DNA from: an uncultured Alteromonadales bacterium
GTDB lineage: Bacteria; Pseudomonadota; Gammaproteobacteria; Pseudomonadales; Cellvibrionaceae
Direction of reading: 5' to 3'
Assembly: GCA_937864365.1 (NCBI GenBank)
Contig: CALMJT010000131.1
Location: forward strand, 1 to 64,000
DNA: 64,000 bases
Shown here: in pieces, positions 44,637 through 54,837 of the stretch
Numbering within the stretch: position 1 is the first letter of the stretch
How the letters are laid out: each line of letters opens with the position of its first letter
Position numbers and translations under genes: made by a program
The notes under the pieces: model-generated
What the model was told of the DNA's origin: nothing
Seen by the model: the letters and a program-made list of their open reading frames with translations, nothing else
The model's database searches: none

Positions 44637-45737
44637 ATGGCAGTAACGCCTGAGCAATTGAGTACATTTCATCCGTTTTCTACCTTGGATCGAAAATACC
44701 TAGAAGCAATTTGCGACAAGAGCCAAATTGATAAATACACAAAGGGAAAAATTGTATTCAAACGCGGTAAGGATTTGCCGAGCCTTTATTATCTGGTAGA
44801 TGGCGAGGTGAAATTAGTTGACGCTAATTTCCAAAGTCGTCATATCGATCTTAATCACGAAGAAGCTAGATACGCACTTAACGAACTAAATCCCAGTAAA
44901 GAATCTGCGGTAGCCGCCAGTGACGTGGTTATTCTAGAACTGAACCGACATGTCGTTGATGCTGTTCTGACTAAGTCTGAGTCACAGAATAACCAAGAAA
45001 CCGTAGCCGCCGCTGCTGCGGTGAGTTCTTCAGAAACTTCTGGATTTGTTACTTCAGAAATCAACTACCTAGATGCCTATGTTTTTCCGCAATCTCCGGA
45101 GCTTGATACCGAGCGCAACGATTGGATGAGCCAATTGCTTGAGTCACCATTATTTACATCGATTCCGGCATCTAACATCCAAAAATTGTTCAGTCAGTTT
45201 GAAGAGATTGAGGTTGAAGCGGGACAGTCTATCTTTGAAGCTAACGATCCGGGCGATTATTTCTACGTTATAGCCTCTGGTTCTGTGCAAGTAATTCCTT
45301 TGAGCGGCGGTAATACTATCCAGTTGAGCGAAGGTAGTTACTTTGGTGAAGAAGCTCTAGTGGGCGATACCACTCGCAATGCCAGCGTAAAAATGCAAAC
45401 TAAAGGCAGCTTGATGCGTTTGTCCAAAGAAGATTTCGTTGAACTCTTGCAAAATCCTCTGTTTAAGTACATCGAGCGCGATCAAATTGATGATTTTGGC
45501 CCACAAGTGCAATTGCTTGATGTGCGTTTGCCGATCGAGCATCGCCATGTTTGTGTACGCGGCAGCCGCAACATTGCCTTGGGTAAACTGCGCGATAATA
45601 TTCAATCTTTAGATCCCGGTTACACCTATGTCGTTACCGACGATGGCGGTAGCCGCAGTAAGGTAGCGGTGCAGTTACTACTGCAAACTGGCTTAAGTGC
45701 TGTGATCTTAAATCACTCTGAGCAGTGTTATTCATAA
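44637..45737 (+). CDS. protein with two cyclic-nucleotide-binding-like domains and a C-terminal rhodanese-like domain
   Basis: LYYLVDGEVKLVDAN; GDYFYVIASGSVQVIPLSGGNTIQLSEGSYFGEEALVGDTTRNASV; C-terminal LLDVRLPIEHRHVCVRGSRNIAL...VVTDDGGSRSKVA. Confidence 0.8.
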   Translation: MAVTPEQLSTFHPFSTLDRKYLEAICDKSQIDKYTKGKIVFKRGKDLPSLYYLVDGEVKLVDANFQSRHIDLNHEEARYALNELNPSKESAVAASDVVILELNRHVVDAVLTKSESQNNQETVAAAAAVSSSETSGFVTSEINYLDAYVFPQSPELDTERNDWMSQLLESPLFTSIPASNIQKLFSQFEEIEVEAGQSIFEANDPGDYFYVIASGSVQVIPLSGGNTIQLSEGSYFGEEALVGDTTRNASVKMQTKGSLMRLSKEDFVELLQNPLFKYIERDQIDDFGPQVQLLDVRLPIEHRHVCVRGSRNIALGKLRDNIQSLDPGYTYVVTDDGGSRSKVAVQLLLQTGLSAVILNHSEQCYS

Positions 45738-45744
45738 CGCTGCT
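45721..45744. terminator. hairpin overlapping the stop codon of the cNMP-domain gene
   Basis: AGCAGTGTTAT-tc-ATAACGCTGCT. Confidence 0.4.
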
Positions 45745-45776
45745 CAATTAGGACTTTTTTAAAGAACCTTTTTAAA

Positions 45777-45808
45777 GAAGCCTTTGTCTTTTAGGCAGAG
45801 GCTTCTGC
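45777..45808 (+). terminator. terminator-like hairpin
   Basis: GAAGCCTTTGTCTTTTAGGCAGAGGCTTC. Confidence 0.5.
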
Positions 45809-45908
45809 TCCTACCTTTCATCCTTTCTTTATTTTTTACCTGCACCTGTGTTTTCGATAGGATTCTTCGCAAATTTCTATCAATATTTGTCCTATCAACA
45901 AATGTCTT

Positions 45909-47057
45909 ATGAAAAACGTACTTTTACTGTCGGCCTATCACAGCGCCAGCCACAAATATTGGGCCGATGGCTTGGTGAACTATTTTTCCGATTGGAACTG
46001 GTCCCAAGAGACTTTGGCGGGGCGTTTTTTTAACTGGCGAGTACGAGGTAACAGTTTAACTTGGGGTTTGGGTGATTATCCGAGCTTGTCTGAGCCCTAC
46101 GATCTTATTGTCGCAACCTCAATGGTTGATTTATCCGCGTTACGCGGATTTCGGCCTAACTTGGCAACTATTCCAACGGTTGTTTATTTTCACGAAAATC
46201 AGTTCGCCTATCCCGATAATCAGTTGCAGCAAGGTTTGGTAGAGGTCCAAATGACTTCTATATACAGCGCACTTTGCGCCAATGGCATTGTGTTTAACTC
46301 GTCGTTTAATGAAAAAACCTTTTTCCATGGCGCCAAAGCATTACTCAAAAAGCTCCCCGATGGTGTTCCAGCGGGATTAATTGAGCAGCTAAAACAAAAA
46401 AGCACGGTAATTCCTGTTCCTGTTGGCGAGCGACCTTCGACGATGGGTGAAGGTGACGCTAAGAGCGAGGTATTAAACGGTTTGCCATTGCAGGTTGTTT
46501 GGAACCATCGTTGGGAATGGGATAAAGGTCCAGACCGCTTGCTGTTATTGTTGCAATGGTTGGATGATCAGGGGCGAATGGGTGATTTTAAGTTCCATGT
46601 ACTTGGCGCAAGTTTTCGCCACAGCCCTAAAGAATTCAAACAGATTAAAGCGTTGCTTGAGGGAAGCAACGCACTTGGGCGCTGGGGTTACATCGAGGAT
46701 TTTGCAGAGTATCAGAGAGTCTTGTCGCAATCGCAACTAGTTCTATCAACGGCCATTCACGACTTTCAGGGCCTCGCGATGATCGAAGCCGCACGCGTAG
46801 GTTGTATTCCCATTGCGCCTGCACGCATGGCTTATCCACAGTGGTTTGCGCGAGAATGCCTGTATCCAAGTAATATCGACGATCCCATTCAAGAAGCTCG
46901 TCAACTTGGCGAAAAACTCGTTTCTTTGCTATCGACGGAATCAGAAAAAACGTTTGTTCAATTAAGGCAACAAACGCAAGATTCGTTGTGTATGCAATTG
47001 AGTTGGGCTGATTTAGGGCCGCTGTACCGGAAGTTTTTCGAAAAGATTTCTCGTTAG
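45909..47057 (+). CDS. DUF3524 / tRNA-queuosine alpha-mannosyltransferase-like glycosyltransferase
   Basis: MKNVLLLSAYHSASHKYWADGLVNYFSDWNWSQETLAGRFFNWRVRGNSLTWG; C-terminal GT4-like HDFQGLAMIEAARVGCIPIAP. Confidence 0.8.
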   Translation: MKNVLLLSAYHSASHKYWADGLVNYFSDWNWSQETLAGRFFNWRVRGNSLTWGLGDYPSLSEPYDLIVATSMVDLSALRGFRPNLATIPTVVYFHENQFAYPDNQLQQGLVEVQMTSIYSALCANGIVFNSSFNEKTFFHGAKALLKKLPDGVPAGLIEQLKQKSTVIPVPVGERPSTMGEGDAKSEVLNGLPLQVVWNHRWEWDKGPDRLLLLLQWLDDQGRMGDFKFHVLGASFRHSPKEFKQIKALLEGSNALGRWGYIEDFAEYQRVLSQSQLVLSTAIHDFQGLAMIEAARVGCIPIAPARMAYPQWFARECLYPSNIDDPIQEARQLGEKLVSLLSTESEKTFVQLRQQTQDSLCMQLSWADLGPLYRKFFEKISR

Positions 47058-47184
47058 CGCGTAAACCAATCAGCTAAGCAATGCCATCTAAGTTCAAACT
47101 CGTTATTATTGGCAGATGAAATGGCCTTAATTGGCGTAAATTTGAACAGCTGCGAAGCAATAACGCAAGAGTTAACACCTAACA

Positions 47185-48192
47185 ATGACAAAGCAACGAA
47201 TTCTTACTGGCATTACCACCACGGGTACTCCGCACCTTGGCAACTACGTAGGTGCAATTCGTCCGGCAATTGAAGCCAGTAAAAGTGATGACAATCTATC
47301 GTTTTATTTTTTAGCCGATTATCACGCCTTAATTAAGTGTGGTGATCCCGATCAAGTGCATTCGTCTACCGCAGAAATTGCAGCCACTTGGTTGGCTTGC
47401 GGCTTAGATCCTGAAAAAGCAGTGTTTTATCGTCAATCCGATATTCCAGAAATTCCAGAGCTTTGTTGGTTGCTAACCTGTTTGACGGCTAAGGGTTTAA
47501 TGAATCGCGCACACGCATACAAGGCTGCGGTGGCTGAAAACGAAGAGGCCGGTGAAGATCCTGATTTTGGCATCAACATGGGTTTATACAGTTACCCCAT
47601 TTTAATGGCCGCAGATATTTTAATTTTTAATGCTAATAAAGTTCCGGTTGGTAAAGATCAGATTCAACACGTAGAAATGGCCCGTGATATTGCTGGTCGA
47701 TTTAATCATCATTACAGTGAAAAATTTGTACTACCAGAGGCTCAAGTTGACGAACATGTTGCGGTTTTACAAGGTTTAGACGGTCGTAAAATGAGTAAAA
47801 GTTACGGCAATACTATTCCGTTATTTTTGCCGCCTAAAAAACTGCAAAAACACATTAATAAGATCAAAACCAATTTGCTTGAACCCGGTGAACCTAAAGA
47901 CCCAGAAACGTCTACGGTTTTCCAGGTTTGGCAGGCATTTGCCAATGCCGAACAACTGGAATACATGCGCACTCAATTTGCCGATGGTATTGCGTGGGGT
48001 GAAGCTAAAAAACAACTGTGTGCATTAATTGATGAAGAAATTGCACCCGCTCGTGAAAAATACGAAGAATTGATGGCAAAACCGCAAGAAGTAGAAAAAA
48101 TTCTGCTGCAAGGTGCTGAAAAAGCTCGTGAGTTTGCTAAACCATTAGTGCAAGAATTACGACACGCTGTTGGTATTCGCAAGCTAAGTTAA
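47185..48192 (+). CDS. trpS: tryptophanyl-tRNA synthetase
   Basis: [30 protein letters not shown]. Confidence 0.95.
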   Translation: MTKQRILTGITTTGTPHLGNYVGAIRPAIEASKSDDNLSFYFLADYHALIKCGDPDQVHSSTAEIAATWLACGLDPEKAVFYRQSDIPEIPELCWLLTCLTAKGLMNRAHAYKAAVAENEEAGEDPDFGINMGLYSYPILMAADILIFNANKVPVGKDQIQHVEMARDIAGRFNHHYSEKFVLPEAQVDEHVAVLQGLDGRKMSKSYGNTIPLFLPPKKLQKHINKIKTNLLEPGEPKDPETSTVFQVWQAFANAEQLEYMRTQFADGIAWGEAKKQLCALIDEEIAPAREKYEELMAKPQEVEKILLQGAEKAREFAKPLVQELRHAVGIRKLS

Positions 48193-48212
48193 TTATTTAA
48201 ATTGTGTTTAAA

Positions 48213-48248
48213 GCAGAAACCTTTGCGTTCAAGTAGAGGTTTCTGCAA
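48213..48248 (+). terminator. hairpin after trpS
   Basis: GCAGAAACCTTTGCGTTCAAGTAGAGGTTTCTGC. Confidence 0.55.
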
Positions 48249-48356
48249 AGCCTAAAAGATTTTTTTGGATTACAACGCTCGTTATTTATAAATGCGGTGA
48301 CTTATTTTAAATAACGCTTAAAGCACAGCGTTATTGCTTGCTCGTTGTTGCCTGCT

Positions 48357-48407
48357 TGCAGTTATTGCTTATTTGCAGCGATTACTTAGTCGCAGACATT
48401 GTTTAAT
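48357..48407. repeat. degenerate 17-bp tandem repeat (~3 units)
   Basis: tgcagttattgcttatt / tgcagcgattacttagt / cgcagacattgtttaat. Confidence 0.5.
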
Positions 48408-48496
48408 CAGCAACGTTTTTACGGTAGCAAATGTTGCTGATGATATTGAATTATTAAAACCCATTGTTAATTATTAAAGAGGATTTTTTCTCACTC

Positions 48497-48709
48497 ATGG
48501 AAGCGCTTATTGGATTGTTAACATTGCCCTTTATTTTAATTGGCTTGTTATTTTGGTGGTTACCTATTATTTTTATCTTGTTTTCTGGCAAGGTTACTTT
48601 TGCCGAAAAATTAGCATGGATTCTATTAACCTTGTTTGTATCTTGGTTTGCGTGGATCTTCTTTATGCTACTGGCTCCCATTAAACCTAAACGACCTGAT
48701 TATTATTAA
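48497..48709 (+). CDS. small membrane protein
   Basis: MEALIGLLTLPFILIGLLFWWLPIIFILFSGKVTFAEKLAWILLTLFVSWFAWIFFMLLAPIKPKRPDYY; two or three hydrophobic segments. Confidence 0.6.
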   Translation: MEALIGLLTLPFILIGLLFWWLPIIFILFSGKVTFAEKLAWILLTLFVSWFAWIFFMLLAPIKPKRPDYY

Positions 48710-48731
48710 ACTGGTTGAATTACTTAACTTA

Positions 48732-48932
48732 GCAACCTCTGATGAATTCCGTCGTGATCTAATCAGCGGGCAGACATTGAAGATGCGATTTCAATGTTTT
48801 CGCAATTTCAATGTTCTCGCAATTTCAATGTTCTCGCAATTTCAATGTTTTCGAAATTTCAATCACTTGTGGTTCTTGAAATCGGCGACACAAGAGTGTG
48901 CCACTGGAAACTCTGAGTTAATAAGAGTTTCT
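48732..48932 (+). repeat. dispersed multi-hairpin repeat with internal 17-bp tandem expansion (copy 10)
   Basis: aacctctgatgaattccgtcgtgatctaatcag...; four 17-bp units TTTCAATGTT(T/C)TCG(C/A)AA at 48789-48856; ...gaaactctgagttaataagagtttct. Confidence 0.88.
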
Positions 48933-49116
48933 TTGGTGTGAGATATTAAAGGCACTCAATACCCTTATGTTGCAATACTCTGGTGTTTTTTGTGCTTAAT
49001 TCTTGCCGTAATTTGCATTGTATCTCGTCGACGACTGAACAATAATAGAGAATTGCTGATGGCTATTTATCTGATTTTATCAGAGGTAAGCGTTGTAAAA
49101 GCGATTGCTAATGTCT

Positions 49117-49274
49117 ATAGGAACCTCTGATTAACTCATCTATGATTTAATCAGAGGGAAGAAATTGACAATGCGATTTCCAATTTCTTCACAGTTTCAA
49201 TCACTTACCGTTCTTGAAATTGGCGATACATTCTTGTGTCGCGAGAAACTCTAGGTTAATCAGAGTTTCCTATA
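49117..49274 (+). repeat. dispersed multi-hairpin repeat, near-consensus full length (copy 11)
   Basis: TATAGGAACCTCTGATTAACTCATCTATGATTTAATCAGAGG...CGAGAAACTCTAGGTTAATCAGAGTTTCCTATA. Confidence 0.95.
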
Positions 49275-49296
49275 TAATTTCAACAACTTAACGTTA

Positions 49297-50253
49297 ATGA
49301 AGTTGGCAACACCGGAGAGTGTTGTGGGTGACTCTAGGCTTCTTTGTGTGGGTTCCCAATCGATTATTGTTACGAGCGTACCGAGGTTTAACTTGCATCA
49401 TTACACAGAACAAGAATTTGACTTGGGCCATATAAAATTACAGGCGCGGGTTTGGGGGCGAGAAAAATCTCACAAAGTAATCGCGTTACACGGCTGGCTG
49501 GATAACTGTGCGAGCTTTAATCGCATCGCGCCGTTAATGGATGCTCACGTCGTAGCGCTAGATCTTGCCGGTCATGGTCTTAGCGATCACCGAAAACATC
49601 TTGCACCCTATAATTTATGGGAAGACATTGCCGAAGTATTTGCCGTTGCTGATGCGTTGCAATGGCAAGAGTTTTCGCTATTAGGTCACTCACGTGGAGC
49701 TATGGTAGCAACCTTAGCTGCTGGTACCTTTCCAAAGCGAATTAAAGCACTCTCTTTAATTGACGGTATTTGGCCTGAGCCAGTTAATGAAGAAGATGCA
49801 CCACGTCAGCTCGCCCAGAGCGTTGCTCAGGTTTTAAATCCTCGCCGTAAACGCGCAACCGTGTATCCAAGTTGGGATGCAGCCATAGAAGCACGCATGA
49901 ATTCTATATTTCCCATTGCTCGCGAAAGTTCAGAACTGCTCGCCGAAAGAGGTGTCTTAGCCCACGAGGGCGGTTATATTTGGCGAGCCGATCCCAATTT
50001 ACAATTACCTTCGGCGATTAAGCTTACCCGTAATCAGCAACACGCATTTGTTCATAAAATTGAAGCGCAATGCAATTTAATATTAGCGGAAAACGGCATT
50101 AGTCATCATGTTAAAAACCTGCGTGAAGAACTTAATCATTTCCCCAAAATTAGCGTAACTCTCTTAGACGGCAGCCACCATTTACATATGGAAACTCGTG
50201 TTAATGAGGTGGCCGATGCGGTCAATCAATTGTTTTCACAACTGCACTCGTGA
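49297..50253 (+). CDS. alpha/beta-fold hydrolase (N-terminal start uncertain)
   Basis: IALHGWLDNCASFNRIAPLM; LLGHSRGAMVATLAAGTFP nucleophile elbow. Confidence 0.88.
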   Translation: MKLATPESVVGDSRLLCVGSQSIIVTSVPRFNLHHYTEQEFDLGHIKLQARVWGREKSHKVIALHGWLDNCASFNRIAPLMDAHVVALDLAGHGLSDHRKHLAPYNLWEDIAEVFAVADALQWQEFSLLGHSRGAMVATLAAGTFPKRIKALSLIDGIWPEPVNEEDAPRQLAQSVAQVLNPRRKRATVYPSWDAAIEARMNSIFPIARESSELLAERGVLAHEGGYIWRADPNLQLPSAIKLTRNQQHAFVHKIEAQCNLILAENGISHHVKNLREELNHFPKISVTLLDGSHHLHMETRVNEVADAVNQLFSQLHS

Positions 50254-50356
50254 GTAAATATTTACCTGTATGAGCGCAATGGATATGGAAGCTAATCAGT
50301 TTGGATTGGTTTTCATGTTTTTCTATAAGCTCATTAACAATAAGCCTAATAAATTA

Positions 50357-50511
50357 AAGGAAACTTTGATTAACCTAGAGTTTCTTGCGACACAAGGATG
50401 TGTCGCCAATTTCAAGAGCAGTAAGTGATTGAAATTGTGAAGAAATTGGAAATCGTATTGCCAATTTCTGACCTCTGATTAAATCAGGGGCGAGTTAGTT
50501 AGAGGTTTCTA
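50357..50511 (-). repeat. dispersed multi-hairpin repeat, full length, inverted (copy 12)
   Basis: aggaaactttgattaacctagagtttcttgcgacacaaggatgtgtcgc...gattaaatcaggggcgagttagttagaggtttct. Confidence 0.92.
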
Positions 50512-50715
50512 AAGGTTTAAGCTCTATTACTCGTACAATTTTCCCGTTTTTCATTTCAACAATTTGGCCGATGAATATCAATGTATAACGGGTGTTTTTC
50601 TGGTTGAATATTAGTCATCATCAAGTTCAGACCGAATAATCTTAAGCTGTCATTGACTAATTATCTTGAGCGGTTATTGTCTTTTCCTAAAATACACTCG
50701 CGTTTCTAACAAATA

Positions 50716-51636
50716 ATGGCTAAAAATAATTTAATGCAAGTTCTCGTGAAAATGGCAGGTCGATTGAAATCCCTAAAAATTATTGCTTTTGGACTACTGT
50801 TAAGCGGCCCTGTCTGCGTAAATGCCTTAGAGTTAACCAACTTTCGAGGAGCAACCTTGGTTGCTGATCAAACCTCCGATGGCGACTACTCCGTACCTTT
50901 AGGGCCTATGCGCAATATCAATGGCAATTGGCAGCCAGAAAGCGAGCGTCTAGTGCAAGGCGTTATGTCTCGATCGTTATTGGAGTTACCGCGCAATCAC
51001 TCGCTTACCGAGGTTATGCAACAATACTTCTCGCAGCTACAGCGCCAGGACGCGACACCACTGTATGTCTGCCAAGGCCATACTTGTGGCAGCAGTGCTA
51101 GTTGGGCCAATGAGTTTTTTAATGATCGACGCCTTTATGGTTTAGATCAGTACCAGGAGCTATTGGTCTTTCAACAGTTAGATTCGGAAGGAGCAACTCT
51201 CGCAACGGTATACGGTGTGACTCGGGGTAACCAGCGCAGCTATGTGTTGGTTGATGTAGTCAGCGTTGATTTTAATAGCGCTATCAATCAAGAGCCGGAT
51301 GCCAAAACTGTGGAAGTTATCTTAAAAGGGCAGCGATACTTATCATTGCCGGTACAGTTGCAGGGTGGAAAGTGGCAGATGAGTGATGCATTAACAGCAT
51401 CCATTACGCAAACCTTGAAAACCTCACCGAGCTTGAAATTGGCGTTGGTTGTGGTTGATCATCGCGACGAAAAACTGGCTACGAATTTAGCCAAATCCAG
51501 CGACATTGCTGAACAAATTAAAACGCAAATTATATCTCAACAGATTGATACGGCCCGAATTGAAGTGCATGGCTTGGGCAGTTTGGTACCGGCGGGAGAG
51601 AGCACCGTGAGTGCTTGGTTGATTGGTACACGCTAA
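50716..51636 (+). CDS. DUF4892-like exported protein
   Basis: 306 aa, signal-peptide-like N-terminus; C-H-C motif YVCQGHTCGSSASWANEFFNDRRLYGLDQYQ. Confidence 0.65.
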   Translation: MAKNNLMQVLVKMAGRLKSLKIIAFGLLLSGPVCVNALELTNFRGATLVADQTSDGDYSVPLGPMRNINGNWQPESERLVQGVMSRSLLELPRNHSLTEVMQQYFSQLQRQDATPLYVCQGHTCGSSASWANEFFNDRRLYGLDQYQELLVFQQLDSEGATLATVYGVTRGNQRSYVLVDVVSVDFNSAINQEPDAKTVEVILKGQRYLSLPVQLQGGKWQMSDALTASITQTLKTSPSLKLALVVVDHRDEKLATNLAKSSDIAEQIKTQIISQQIDTARIEVHGLGSLVPAGESTVSAWLIGTR

Positions 51637-51646
51637 GGTATTTGCC

Positions 51647-51682
51647 ACCATACAGACAAACTACCGCTTATGTCTGTATGGT
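51647..51682. terminator. hairpin between convergent DUF4892-like gene and folE
   Basis: ACCATACAGACA / TGTCTGTATGGT, 12-bp perfect stem. Confidence 0.55.
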
Positions 51683-51698
51683 ATTAATGGATCTAAAA

Positions 51699-52244
51699 CT
51701 AACAATTTCCAATTAATGCTAAAAACTCAGAACGTGTCGCTGGATTTTCACGAAAATCCCCCAGCATAGACGACGTTTTCATTACAGAGTTTTGTTTTTC
51801 AACACCGCGCATCATCATGCACATGTGTTTGGCTTCAATCACTACCGCAACACCGCTGGCTTTGGTAACGCTCTGAATAGTTTGTGCAATCTGCGTTGTC
51901 AGCTGCTCTTGAATTTGTAAGCGGCGCGCAAACATATCGACAATTCTGGCGACCTTCGATAACCCCAGTACTTTACCGGTGGGAATATAAGCAACATGAG
52001 CGCGGCCAATAAACGGCAGCAGATGATGTTCACACAGTGAATACAGCTCAATATTTTGCACTAACACCATTTCTTGAGAATCAGAAGGAAACAAGGCGCC
52101 ATTGATTACTTCTTCAAGTGTTTGGTTGTATCCGCGAGTTAGGTAAGCGAACGCTTTAGCCGCTCGATCTGGTGTATCTTGCAAACCAGGACGGTCTAAA
52201 TCTTCACCAATGGCAGAAATAATTTCCGCGAAATGTTCTCTCAT
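51699..52244 (-). CDS. folE: GTP cyclohydrolase I
   Basis: [45 protein letters not shown]. Confidence 0.96.
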   Translation of the reverse strand: MREHFAEIISAIGEDLDRPGLQDTPDRAAKAFAYLTRGYNQTLEEVINGALFPSDSQEMVLVQNIELYSLCEHHLLPFIGRAHVAYIPTGKVLGLSKVARIVDMFARRLQIQEQLTTQIAQTIQSVTKASGVAVVIEAKHMCMMMRGVEKQNSVMKTSSMLGDFRENPATRSEFLALIGNC

Positions 52245-52492
52245 AGCTTCTTTCCTAAAATGAATATTAGCGCGCTAAAAAGGGTTGCATACCCTACGCC
52301 ATGACGGCTCGCGGGTAAAGCATTCTGGATTCGCGAGCACTAACTTTGTTCTCAAATTACAAGAATAGACGTTAAAAACGATTTATAACGATAATTCACG
52401 AACTACAAGACTCTTACGTAACGCAATGCGGCTTTGGTTTAATGCGTTATACCCGTTAGAATAGCGCCCATTCGAGAGGAGAGAACGAATTC

Positions 52493-53416
52493 GTGAATCA
52501 AGATAACCCCCAAATTTGGCAAGAAGCCGTTACCGATCTTGAAACCTTGTTGGATTTTATTCGGTTTGGTGCAACACAAATGTCGAAATCCGACATCTAT
52601 TTTGGTCACGGTACCGACAACGCCTGGGACGAAGCCGTCTTTTTGGTGCTAGAAGTCGTGAATCTTCCCTATGATCTCTTACCTCAACTCTATTCCAGTA
52701 AACTAACTACTACAGAGCGCCAGAGCATTTTAGAGCTGTTTCAACGTCGCATAGCCGAGCGCAAGCCTGCGCCTTATCTTGTTGGCCGAAGCTGGTTTTC
52801 TGGAATGCCCTTTTTGGTGAATGATCAGGTCTTGGTACCACGTTCGCCGTTTGCAGAACTCATTTCACGACGTTTCCGTCCTTGGTTGCAAAAATCGCCT
52901 GAGCGAATTTTAGACCTTTGCACCGGCAGTGGTTGCATTGGTATTGCTACCGCCGTCGCCTTTCCAGAAGCGGAAGTTTTACTCAGTGATATCTCTGCTG
53001 AAGCCGTCGATATTGCTTGGCAGAATATCGCTTACCACGATTTAGAAGACCGAGTTTCGGCCATCGAGTCTGACTTATTTACAGCATTGCCCGGCGAACA
53101 ATTTGATCTCATCGTCTGTAATCCACCGTATGTTGATCAAGAAGATTTTGAATCCATGCCGCAGGAATATCACCACGAGCCGCAAATCGCCTTAACTTCT
53201 GGCTTTGATGGCCTGGATTTTACGCGTCGCTTATTAAAAGAGGCCTGCAATCATTTAACCGATAACGGTCTATTATTTTGCGAAGTGGGCAACAGTTGCT
53301 TTGCTCTAGATGCTGCCTTCCCTGAATTTAATTTTACTTGGATTGAGTTTGAAAACGGTGGTCACGGCATTTTTGTGATTACCGCCGAAGAATTAAAAAG
53401 CTATTTTCAAGCGTAA
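52493..53416 (+). CDS. prmB: 50S ribosomal protein L3 N(5)-glutamine methyltransferase
   Basis: ILDLCTGSGCIGIATAVAFPEAEV; NPPYVDQEDFESMPQEYHHEP; precedes aroC. Confidence 0.93.
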   Translation: MNQDNPQIWQEAVTDLETLLDFIRFGATQMSKSDIYFGHGTDNAWDEAVFLVLEVVNLPYDLLPQLYSSKLTTTERQSILELFQRRIAERKPAPYLVGRSWFSGMPFLVNDQVLVPRSPFAELISRRFRPWLQKSPERILDLCTGSGCIGIATAVAFPEAEVLLSDISAEAVDIAWQNIAYHDLEDRVSAIESDLFTALPGEQFDLIVCNPPYVDQEDFESMPQEYHHEPQIALTSGFDGLDFTRRLLKEACNHLTDNGLLFCEVGNSCFALDAAFPEFNFTWIEFENGGHGIFVITAEELKSYFQA

Positions 53417-53461
53417 ATAAATATTATTGAATAAATACCGAATACAGTAACGAGAGTCATC

Positions 53462-54553
53462 ATGTCAGGTAACACCTTTGGAAAATTATTTACTGTCACT
53501 ACCTTTGGTGAAAGTCACGGTATAGCGTTGGGTGCAATCGTTGATGGTTGCCCACCGGGTTTAGAAATTTGCGAAGCCGACTTACAAATCGATTTGGATC
53601 GACGTAAACCCGGTCAATCTAAATTCACTACGCAACGTAAAGAAGACGACATTGTTGAGATTTTATCCGGTGTATTTGAAGGTAAAACCACAGGCACACC
53701 GATTGGTTTATTAATTAAAAATACCGACCAACGCTCAAAAGATTATTCTAACATTAAAGATTTATTTCGACCTGCCCACGCCGATTACACCTACATGCAA
53801 AAATACGGTGTGCGCGATTATCGCGGCGGCGGTCGTTCTTCGGCACGCGAAACCGCCGTGCGTGTTGCGGCTGGCAGCATTGCCAAAAAATATTTAAAAG
53901 TCTTTCATGGTATCGACATTCGAGGTTATTTGAGTCAGCTTGGCCCGGTAAAAATCGAAAGTGTCGATTGGGATGAGATTGAAAATAATCCTTTTTTCTG
54001 CCCAGATGCCAGCAAAGTACCTGAGATGGAAGCCTTTATGAAAGGCTTAAAAGGCGATTCGATTGGAGCCAAAATTACCGTGGTTGCCAAAGGCGTTAAA
54101 CCGGGTTTAGGTGAACCTATTTTTGATCGCTTAGACGCCGATATTGCCCATGCGATGATGGGCATTAATGCTGTTAAAGGCGTAGAAATTGGTGCTGGTT
54201 TCGACAGTGTTGAGCAATTAGGAACTCAACATCGCGATGAAATTACCAAAGACGGATTCTTATCGAACAATGCCGGTGGTGTGTTAGGTGGAATTTCTAC
54301 CGGGCAAGACATCGTGGTAAATCTTGCTCTTAAACCTACTTCGAGCTTATCCATTCCAGGACGCAGTGTTGACGTGCACGGTAACGAAGTCGAAGTTGTT
54401 ACCAAAGGTCGTCACGATCCATGCGTTGGTATTCGCGCTACACCAATCGCCGAAGCCATGCTCGCCATTACCTTGCTCGACCATCTACTGCGTGATCGCG
54501 GACAAAATGGTGGCGTTAATCATTCGGTAGCGCTTATCAATCCACAAGCGTAA
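53462..54553 (+). CDS. aroC: chorismate synthase
   Basis: [52 protein letters not shown]. Confidence 0.97.
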   Translation: MSGNTFGKLFTVTTFGESHGIALGAIVDGCPPGLEICEADLQIDLDRRKPGQSKFTTQRKEDDIVEILSGVFEGKTTGTPIGLLIKNTDQRSKDYSNIKDLFRPAHADYTYMQKYGVRDYRGGGRSSARETAVRVAAGSIAKKYLKVFHGIDIRGYLSQLGPVKIESVDWDEIENNPFFCPDASKVPEMEAFMKGLKGDSIGAKITVVAKGVKPGLGEPIFDRLDADIAHAMMGINAVKGVEIGAGFDSVEQLGTQHRDEITKDGFLSNNAGGVLGGISTGQDIVVNLALKPTSSLSIPGRSVDVHGNEVEVVTKGRHDPCVGIRATPIAEAMLAITLLDHLLRDRGQNGGVNHSVALINPQA

Positions 54554-54568
54554 AGAAAACCGTAAATT

Positions 54569-54596
54569 CAAAAACCGGCGTGAGCCGGTTTTTTTG
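54569..54596 (+). terminator. rho-independent terminator after aroC
   Basis: CAAAAACCGGCGTGAGCCGGTTTTTTTG. Confidence 0.85.
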
Positions 54597-54837
54597 TTGC
54601 AGAAATCCTAGACTCAGTTGATCGGGGTTTTGAATCGTAAAATTGTGAAGAAACCGAACACCACTGTATTTCTGCTTGATTCACGTATTCTTGTGTTAAC
54701 TTCATGACATGCGATGGTGGTAAGACCTAAAACTTTTTTACTACTTTTATGCGATAAAAGCATCAGGGATAACATTGTTTATGGATGCACTAAAGCTCTA
54801 AACTTCTTAATTTATTATCAACGGTCTAGGGATTAAC

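Noticed and set aside
48636-48941. 101-aa ORF with repeated QFQCFRNFN/VLAISMFSQ segments
   Set aside because: The repetitive protein is a translation of the 17-bp tandem expansion inside the dispersed repeat; it overlaps the small membrane-protein gene and is unlikely to be coding.
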